Of a stretch of DNA of 64,000 nucleotides, positions 58,581 through 64,000 are shown piece after piece. How positions within the stretch are numbered: position 1 is the stretch's first letter; every line of letters starts with the position of its first letter. The notes below the pieces were generated by a model. It was given only the letters and a program-made list of their open reading frames with translations, was not told the origin of the DNA and did not search any database. This DNA comes from Gluconacetobacter dulcium (GTDB taxonomy: Bacteria > Pseudomonadota > Alphaproteobacteria > Acetobacterales > Acetobacteraceae), in contig NZ_JABEQN010000003.1 in the NCBI RefSeq assembly GCF_014174165.1, forward strand, positions 124,001-188,000. Reading direction: 5' to 3'. The translations under genes were made by a program, and so were the position numbers.

Positions 58581-58931
58581 CTATGTAATGCGGCGCATAC
58601 GACGCTGGCTTGTCGAGGGATACAGAACCAGATCGCCCGCCAGCAGCTTGACGCCATGTGGTCCTCATGTGTCCCGGATCATCAGTTCCTCGCCGGCATA
58701 TGCGTCCGGCCAAGTCAGGAGGAGCGTGGGCAACACGCCCGGACTCACACGAAATCCCTTTTCAAGATCAGGATAAATCGCAACATCCACACGCGCATCG
58801 AAATAGCGGCAAAAAGATGCCCGGTGGTAGCCCATGCTGGTAACGGCATCGTTCCGTGCGATCGGGTCCAGCCCCCGATGACAATGCGCCAGTGCATCCG
58901 GCGTCAGCATTTTGGGAATATGTAACAGCAT
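58581..58931 (-). pseudogene. piuC remnant (PKHD-type Fe(II)/2-oxoglutarate hydroxylase)
   Basis: On the minus strand MLLHIPKMLTPDALAHCH fits the PiuC N-terminus. The protein then jumps to SFCRYFDARVDVAIYPD, which fits the distant HVDNAI iron-ligand region, so an internal part of the gene is missing. EELMIRDT is followed by an in-frame TGA and then GPHGVKLLAGDLVLYPSTS, the expected continuation, and a TAG. Deletion plus nonsense codon make it a pseudogene. piuC genes usually accompany TonB-dependent siderophore receptors, consistent with the exbB-exbD-tonB genes next door. Confidence 0.75.
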
Positions 58932-59102
58932 TGATCTTTCGAGCAGCGATTGACATGGAGCGACATTCCGTCGATGCGTTTATGCGATCAATTCTTAGTT
59001 GCATATTCTCTCCATGCGGGCCATATATTCGACGACATTTCGTCGGACCGCGTGGCGCTGCGCCATCGCGCAATGATCTGGCCTGTCGAAGGTATTCGTC
59101 AC

Positions 59103-59843
59103 ATGTCCCCACTGCCGTCCGCTGCGATGCCTTTTTCTCCCTGGGAGATGTTTCTCAACGCCGGGCCGGTTGTCCGTATGGTCATGTCACTGCTGGCTTT
59201 TGCATCAGTGCTGAGCTGGACGGTCTTTCTCGCAAAATCCGTGGAGTTCTTCCGCCTCGGACGGCGCCTTGAACGAGACACACGAAGCCTTGCCGAAGCT
59301 GCCTCTCTCCAGATCGCGGAGGAACGGAGCCGGGCGACACGCAGCGTCGCGCACATGTTCGTTGCGGCCGCCGAGGAAGAACGCATTCGCTCGCACGATA
59401 TCGCCGACGACCATGACGGGCTGAAGGAGCGGATCGTGCTGCATCTGGAGCGGCTGGAAGCCGCCGAGGGCCGCAGGCTGATGCGCGGCACCGGCCTGCT
59501 GGCCACCATCGGCGCCACCTCGCCCTTCATCGGCCTGTTCGGCACCGTGTGGGGCATCATGACCTCCTTTACCGGCATTGCCGCCAGCAAGGCGACCAGC
59601 CTCGCCGTCGTCGCCCCCGGCATCGCCGAGGCCCTGCTGGCCACCGCGCTGGGTCTGGTCGCGGCCATTCCGGCGGTGGTGATCTACAACCATCTCGCCC
59701 GCCAGTCGGCCACCTGCCGCGCCCAGGTGGCGGACCTGACGGCGCTGGTCATGCGCCTGGTCTCGCGTGACCTCGGCCGCATGCAGATGCTCACCGCCAG
59801 CGGGCAGGTGGTGCATTTCGGCGCCCGCATCGCCGGGGAGTGA
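59103..59843 (+). CDS. exbB: TonB-system energiser ExbB
   Basis: 246 residues from ATG 59103; the open frame extends upstream to 58950 without ribosome-site support. MotA/TolQ/ExbB proton-channel family: first helix RMVMSLLAFASVLSWTVFLAKS, then GTGLLATIGATSPFIGLFGTVWGIM and GIAEALLATALGLVAAIPAVVIYN, the conserved second and third helices. With ExbD it uses the proton gradient to energise TonB. Confidence 0.93.
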   Translation: MSPLPSAAMPFSPWEMFLNAGPVVRMVMSLLAFASVLSWTVFLAKSVEFFRLGRRLERDTRSLAEAASLQIAEERSRATRSVAHMFVAAAEEERIRSHDIADDHDGLKERIVLHLERLEAAEGRRLMRGTGLLATIGATSPFIGLFGTVWGIMTSFTGIAASKATSLAVVAPGIAEALLATALGLVAAIPAVVIYNHLARQSATCRAQVADLTALVMRLVSRDLGRMQMLTASGQVVHFGARIAGE

Positions 59844-59849
59844 GGCGCG

Positions 59850-60293
59850 ATGATCCATATCCGCCACGCCGATGAAAACCCGCATGAGGCGAGCGAGATC
59901 AACGTCACGCCGTTCATCGACGTGATGCTGGTGCTGCTGGTGATCTTCATGGTCACCGCCCCGCTGACCACGGTCAACGTGCCGGTGGACCTCCCGTCCT
60001 CGACCGAAAAGCCGGCCCCGCGCCCGGACGACCCGGTGTTCCTGACCGTCAAGGCTGATCACGGCCTGGCGCTGGGCGAGGACGATATCGCGGCGGACGC
60101 CATGCCGGCGGCGCTGGCAACGGCGACCAAGGGCAACAAGGACGAGCGGATCTTCCTGCGCGCCGACAGGACGGTCGATTACGGCACCCTGATGGGCGTG
60201 ATGGATAGATTGCGGGCGGCGGGGTACCTCAGGGTCGCGCTGGTCAATCTTCAGGGCCAGGAAGAAGGCGGCGCGGCCGGAGGCACGCCGTGA
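59850..60293 (+). CDS. exbD: TonB-system energiser ExbD
   Basis: 147 residues. A short cytoplasmic start, then EINVTPFIDVMLVLLVIFMV with the essential Asp of the single membrane helix, and a periplasmic domain with DRTVDYGTLMGVMDRLRAAGY. Its stop overlaps the tonB start (GTGA), so the three genes are one operon. Confidence 0.95.
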   Translation: MIHIRHADENPHEASEINVTPFIDVMLVLLVIFMVTAPLTTVNVPVDLPSSTEKPAPRPDDPVFLTVKADHGLALGEDDIAADAMPAALATATKGNKDERIFLRADRTVDYGTLMGVMDRLRAAGYLRVALVNLQGQEEGGAAGGTP

Positions 60294-61153
60294 GCGATAC
60301 GGCGGACATGGGGCGAATGGCTGACGGCCGTACGCTCCTGTTCTTCGCCGACTGGCGGACCCGGCAGCTTCGCCGCGAACGGCGGCGCGAGGTCGTGCGC
60401 TGGGGGGTATCCTTCGTCACCGTGCTGGCCGTGACGGGTGGCGTGGTGTTGTGGGTCATGCACCTGCCACCCCCGGTGATGCCGGTGCCCGAGCCGTCTC
60501 CCGCCGCGATCGCCATCGACCTTGCGCCCGAGCCGGTCTCCATCCCCACGCCGCCGACCGACGCCCCGGTCGGCCCGCGGCAGGCCGTCTCGGTGCCCGA
60601 TCCGCAACCCGAGCCGCCGCCCAAAATGACAGTTCCCCCTTCCCCCGCGCCGACGCCGCCTGTTCCAGTGGCGCGGCCCGAGAGGCCCCGCCCGCTGAAA
60701 AAAAAGATCCCGCTCCACACGCATGAACGAAAGCCGGTTCCGGACAGGCCCCCACCGGCTCAGGAAACAACGGCGCCCCCGGCCTCGGAAGCCGCTGCCG
60801 CACTGCCTTCCGCGACATCCGTCTCCAGCGCCTCGTCATCGCAGGCAAGCCATGATCCGGTTACATGGCAGGGTGAATTGCTGGCACGGCTTGAACAATA
60901 CAAGCGTTATCCAGCCGAATCCCAGGCGCGTCATGAAGAGGGCATCGCGATGCTGCATTTCGTCATGGATCGCAAAGGGCATGTGCTGTCGGCACGGATC
61001 AGTGCCAGCTCGCATCATGCAACCCTGGATGAAGAGACGCTTGCCCTTTTACACCGGGCGGCACCCCTGCCGGTTCCCCCTGACGGCATTCCGGGCGATG
61101 CGATCACCCTTACCGTGCCGATCGAATTCTACCTGGACCAGTCCAGAAACTGA
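60290..61153 (+). CDS. tonB: TonB protein
   Basis: 287 residues from GTG 60290. A cytoplasmic part is followed by one membrane helix (WGVSFVTVLAVTGGVVLWVM, ~38-57), then a long Pro-rich spacer with PEPPP, PPSPAPTPPVPV and a basic RPRPLKKK segment, and the C-terminal domain with LEQYKRYPAESQARHEEGIAM (the YP motif) and VLSARISASS. It transmits energy to outer-membrane receptors, none of which is in this window. Confidence 0.93.
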   Translation: MSDTADMGRMADGRTLLFFADWRTRQLRRERRREVVRWGVSFVTVLAVTGGVVLWVMHLPPPVMPVPEPSPAAIAIDLAPEPVSIPTPPTDAPVGPRQAVSVPDPQPEPPPKMTVPPSPAPTPPVPVARPERPRPLKKKIPLHTHERKPVPDRPPPAQETTAPPASEAAAALPSATSVSSASSSQASHDPVTWQGELLARLEQYKRYPAESQARHEEGIAMLHFVMDRKGHVLSARISASSHHATLDEETLALLHRAAPLPVPPDGIPGDAITLTVPIEFYLDQSRN

Positions 61154-61157
61154 CCCA

Positions 61158-61307
61158 TCATTTGGGAACCATCAGATGGAGCAGGGACGCCACCACAAAA
61201 AACGCCACCGTGCTGAGCGCCCAGATGGCCATGAACCAACCGATCCGTGTGGCCAGGCGCTTCGGCGCGTCATCTCCGTTGCCCTTTACGATTTCAGTGA
61301 TAACCAT
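61158..61307 (-). CDS. Small subunit of the bd-type oxidase (DUF2474)
   Basis: 49 residues from ATG 61307, overlapping the end of cydB by 14 bases. A charged start is followed by KRLATRIGWFMAIWALSTVAFFVV and a second short hydrophobic stretch: the single-helix pattern of DUF2474 (basic residue, GW....W..S....). Such tiny proteins accompany cyanide-insensitive bd oxidases much as CydX accompanies E. coli CydAB. Confidence 0.8.
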   Translation of the reverse strand: MVITEIVKGNGDDAPKRLATRIGWFMAIWALSTVAFFVVASLLHLMVPK

Positions 61308-62313
61308 CGGCTTCCGTCACTTTCCCGCGAAACACGCGGTAGGAATAAATGGTGTAGGTGAGGATGATCGGCAGCAGGATCGCCGTGCCGACAAGCTGAA
61401 AGAACTGGCTCGATGGTGGTGACGATACATCCCACAGCGTCAGGCTGGGCGGCACGGCATAGGGCCAGACCGTGATCCCGAGGCCCGAGAGGCACAGGAA
61501 GAACCAGCCGAGAGCACACAGGAACGGCACCCTGGAATGCCCGCGACGCAGCCCCATGGCCAGCAGCGCGCCCAATACGGCGACCAGCACGGGCACCGGT
61601 GCCACAAAGAGAATGTTCGGCCAGTCGGTCCAGCGCCGCAGATAGGGCGCATGCAGCAGCGGCGTCCATAGGCTGACCGCCACGATGCCCGCGAACAGCC
61701 CGATGGCCAGCCACACGGCCCATTTGCGGCAGGATGCCTCCAACACGCCGGTCGTCCGCCACACCAGCCAGGTCGCGCCCAGCAGGGCATATCCGCACAT
61801 GACCGCCAGCCCGCACAGAACACTGAACGGCGTCAGCCAGTCGAGCGCGCCGCCGGTAAATTCACCATTGGTAACGGCAATGCCCTGGATCACCCCGCCC
61901 AGGATCACGCCCTGGCTGAAGGCGGCAATGCCCGACCCGGCCATGAAGCCGACCTCCCATAATGCCTCACGCGCGGTTCCCCGCGTCATGATGCGGAATT
62001 CGAACGACACACCACGAAAGATCAGGGCCAGCAACATCAGGACGATCGGCAGGTAGAGGGCCGGTAGAAGGGTTGCATAGGCGCCCGGAAACACGCCGTA
62101 GAGCACGGCGCCCCCCAGGACCATCCACGTCTCGTTTCCGTCCCACACCGGCGCGATCGTATTGACCATGACATCCCGCCGGCCCTGATCGCGTTCCAGA
62201 GCGAACAGCATCCCGATGCCCAGGTCGAACCCGTCGAGAATGACGTAGATCGTAATCGCGGCCACCAGGATGACGGCCCACACGATGGGGAGCCAATGTG
62301 CGAAATCCATCAT
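61294..62313 (-). CDS. cydB: bd-type quinol oxidase subunit II (CydB/CioB)
   Basis: 339 residues with eight or nine membrane helices. It starts MMDFAHWLPIVWAVILVAAI with ILDGFDLGIGML, the conserved subunit II segment; also APVWDGNETWMVLGGAVLYGVFPGAYA. Together with CydA it forms the terminal quinol oxidase. Two bases separate it from cydA; the DUF2474 gene overlaps its end. Confidence 0.95.
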   Translation of the reverse strand: MMDFAHWLPIVWAVILVAAITIYVILDGFDLGIGMLFALERDQGRRDVMVNTIAPVWDGNETWMVLGGAVLYGVFPGAYATLLPALYLPIVLMLLALIFRGVSFEFRIMTRGTAREALWEVGFMAGSGIAAFSQGVILGGVIQGIAVTNGEFTGGALDWLTPFSVLCGLAVMCGYALLGATWLVWRTTGVLEASCRKWAVWLAIGLFAGIVAVSLWTPLLHAPYLRRWTDWPNILFVAPVPVLVAVLGALLAMGLRRGHSRVPFLCALGWFFLCLSGLGITVWPYAVPPSLTLWDVSSPPSSQFFQLVGTAILLPIILTYTIYSYRVFRGKVTEADGYH

Positions 62314-62315
62314 GA

Positions 62316-63749
62316 TCAGGCTCCTTCACCGGGAATGGGGCCGGCGATCCCCGGATGCGTGTGCGTTGCCAGAACATCGGCGGCATGCGCGGGGCTGGCA
62401 TTATGCTCGCCTTCCTCCGGCGCGCGGCCCAGCAGACGAAGCAGGATCACCAGGCCCGACCCGAACACGATCACATAGACCACGACGAAGGCCGTCATCG
62501 TTACCGCCATGCTGGACAGGACGATGGGGGAAACACTCTCGGAAGTCCGTAGCAGGCCATAGACCGTCCAGGGCTGCCGGCCGACCTCGGTGGTTACCCA
62601 GCCGCATAACAGTGCGATGAAGCCCGCAGGCGCCATGCACACCGCCACACGATGAAAGAACGGGCTGGTGAACAGGGCGCCGCTCCGGCGCAGCCATAGC
62701 GACCAGAACCCGACCAGCGCCATCAGCATGCCGAGCGCGACCATGATGCGGAACGAAAAGAAAATGATCGGCGACGGCGGACGCTGGTCGCGGGGGAAAT
62801 CCTTCATGCCCGGCACCTTGCCGTCGAGACTGTGCGTCAGGATCAACGAGCCGAGCAGCGGGACCTTGACGGCGTAATCCGTCCGTTCCGTCTTCATGTC
62901 GGGAATTCCGAACAGAAGCTCCGGAGCCCGTCCCTCGGTCTCCCAGTCGCCTTCCATCGCCGCGATCTTCACCGGCTGGTATTTCAGCGTGTTCAGGCCA
63001 TGCGCGTCCCCCGCCAGAATCTGCAATGGCGCCACGATGGTGGCCATCCACATGGCCATGGAGAACATGACCCGCACCGGTTCGCGCGCCATCGCCCCAG
63101 CCCGCCGCGCCTTGAGCATATGCCACGCACCGGTCGCCCCCACCACGAACGCCACGGAGAGGAACGCCGCCAGCCCCATATGGACCAGCCGGAACGGGAA
63201 GGACGGATTGAAGATGATGGCCAGCCAGTCATCCGGCAGGAAACGCCCGGTGGCCGGGTCGATCGTATAGCCGCGCGGGGTCTGCATCCACGAATTCGAT
63301 GCCAGTATCCAGGTCATCGAAATCAGCGTGCCGACGGACACGCAGCAGGTGGCCGCGAAATGCAACCCTCGCCCCACCTTGTTCATGCCGAACAGCATGA
63401 CGCCGAGGAACCCGGCCTCCAGAAAGAAGGCGGTCATGACTTCGTAGGACAGAAGGACGCCCGTGATCGGGCCGGCTTTCTTCGAAAAGACCGACCAGTT
63501 GGTCCCGAATTCATAGGACATGACCAGCCCTGACACGACACCCATGCTGAAGACGATCGAAAACGCCTTGATCCAGTATCGGTACAGATCAAGAAAGACC
63601 TGCCGTCCGGTCTTGAGCCACAGCCCCTCCAGAACGGCCAGATAGGCCGCCAGCCCGATGGAGAAGGCCGGAAAGATGATATGAACGCCCACGGTGAAGG
63701 CGAACTGAAAGCGCGCAAGGAGGAGCGCGAGGTCTGGAGCGGTCTGCAT
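62316..63749 (-). CDS. cydA: bd-type quinol oxidase subunit I (CydA/CioA)
   Basis: 477 residues from ATG 63749 with GGAAGG upstream. Haem-ligand His regions: LLLARFQFAFTVGVHIIFP (His near residue 19) and FRLVHMGLAAFLSVAF, with a Met ligand further on. GRQPWTVYGLLRT is the conserved subunit I motif. The loop between helices 6 and 7 (Q loop) is short, as in the CIO group, which is typically poorly inhibited by cyanide. Acetic acid bacteria use it as an alternative to bo3 oxidase. First gene of cydA-cydB-DUF2474. Confidence 0.95.
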   Translation of the reverse strand: MQTAPDLALLLARFQFAFTVGVHIIFPAFSIGLAAYLAVLEGLWLKTGRQVFLDLYRYWIKAFSIVFSMGVVSGLVMSYEFGTNWSVFSKKAGPITGVLLSYEVMTAFFLEAGFLGVMLFGMNKVGRGLHFAATCCVSVGTLISMTWILASNSWMQTPRGYTIDPATGRFLPDDWLAIIFNPSFPFRLVHMGLAAFLSVAFVVGATGAWHMLKARRAGAMAREPVRVMFSMAMWMATIVAPLQILAGDAHGLNTLKYQPVKIAAMEGDWETEGRAPELLFGIPDMKTERTDYAVKVPLLGSLILTHSLDGKVPGMKDFPRDQRPPSPIIFFSFRIMVALGMLMALVGFWSLWLRRSGALFTSPFFHRVAVCMAPAGFIALLCGWVTTEVGRQPWTVYGLLRTSESVSPIVLSSMAVTMTAFVVVYVIVFGSGLVILLRLLGRAPEEGEHNASPAHAADVLATHTHPGIAGPIPGEGA

Positions 63750-64000
63750 CAGCACCTTCCTAAAAGCGGAACATCGGCATGCCGTCCCGAGAACAGGTCC
63801 CCCTCGGCATGCCACAATGGTCCGGTATTTCTGCCAGATCATTCACCAAACGGGCGTCCAGTATCTTTTCCTTATGGAATTATTTCTTCTTGCAAGCGGG
63901 AGCAGATTTTGCCCGGCCCGGTTACTTCCTCCACCCCGGCCGCTTGTCATAAACAGCCATCCGCCTATGCTGAACATCAGTGCGCGTTGTATATACGAAC
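63750..64000 (-). promoter_or_regulatory. Upstream region of cydAB
   Basis: 250 bases with no supported gene. On the minus strand TTGCAA with CATAAG about 15 bases on (around 63,870-63,898) could be a promoter; no clear FNR- or ArcA-type site was found. Confidence 0.3.

Overview
The window joins two kinds of DNA. Positions 1 to about 29,965 are the right-hand part of a prophage with a contractile (myovirus) tail; its left end lies outside the window. From about 29,970 to 64,000 the sequence is GC-rich alphaproteobacterial chromosome. Gene content (GlyQ/GlyS, the mreBCD-mrdA-rodA cell-shape cluster, leuA, RNase E, ExbB/ExbD/TonB, a cyanide-insensitive-type bd oxidase with a DUF2474 subunit) and composition fit an acetic acid bacterium (Acetobacteraceae, Gluconacetobacter or Komagataeibacter type). 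That is inference; no rRNA is present to fix it.

Prophage layout: head-tail connectors (1-1642); tail sheath, tube and tape measure (1760-5430); a lysis cassette with two tiny membrane proteins and a minus-strand lysozyme (5440-6410); a tail chaperone made by -1 frameshifting (6596-7062); a minus-strand HNH gene; a SegE-like GIY-YIG endonuclease; Mu-like baseplate genes (8476-12759); terminase, portal, protease and capsid (12954-18561); then gp47, gp48, a large tail protein with a GH5-like glycosidase domain, and a short fibre broken by an in-frame stop (18819-25975). The modules are permuted relative to the usual order and the Mu gpN protein is split into two distant genes. Nearly every block starts with a TAAATA sequence sitting in or beside an inverted repeat. 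I read this as a phage-specific late promoter/leader module (14 sites, one on the minus strand in front of the minus-strand lysozyme).

From 25.9 to 29.4 kb the prophage carries small accessory genes instead: a DUF6641-like protein, a BrnT-like toxin with an unusual overlapping partner, a DUF6876 protein and an Abi-alpha (DUF4393)-like protein. Several have hairpins around the ribosome binding site. Next comes a tRNA-Lys(UUU) gene interrupted inside its anticodon by a 208-nt group I intron. About 120 bp further on is a bare 3' half of tRNA-Lys, which I take as attR, the right prophage boundary.

Chromosome: Gfo/Idh/MocA oxidoreductase, transglutaminase-like protein, YidB-like and DUF2076 proteins; glyQS; a minus-strand run mreB-mreC-mreD-mrdA-rodA-DUF3293; two tandem glycine-zipper lipoproteins; leuA behind a leucine-rich leader peptide (attenuation); a chloramphenicol-phosphotransferase-like kinase; a cell-wall amidase; rne; an arginine-deiminase-family enzyme; a two-gene polar amino-acid ABC transporter; an aldolase-II protein; a FUSC exporter; a decayed piuC; exbB-exbD-tonB; and cydAB with its small subunit. 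Two copies of a ~100-bp two-hairpin repeat lie at 38.55 and 55.99 kb.
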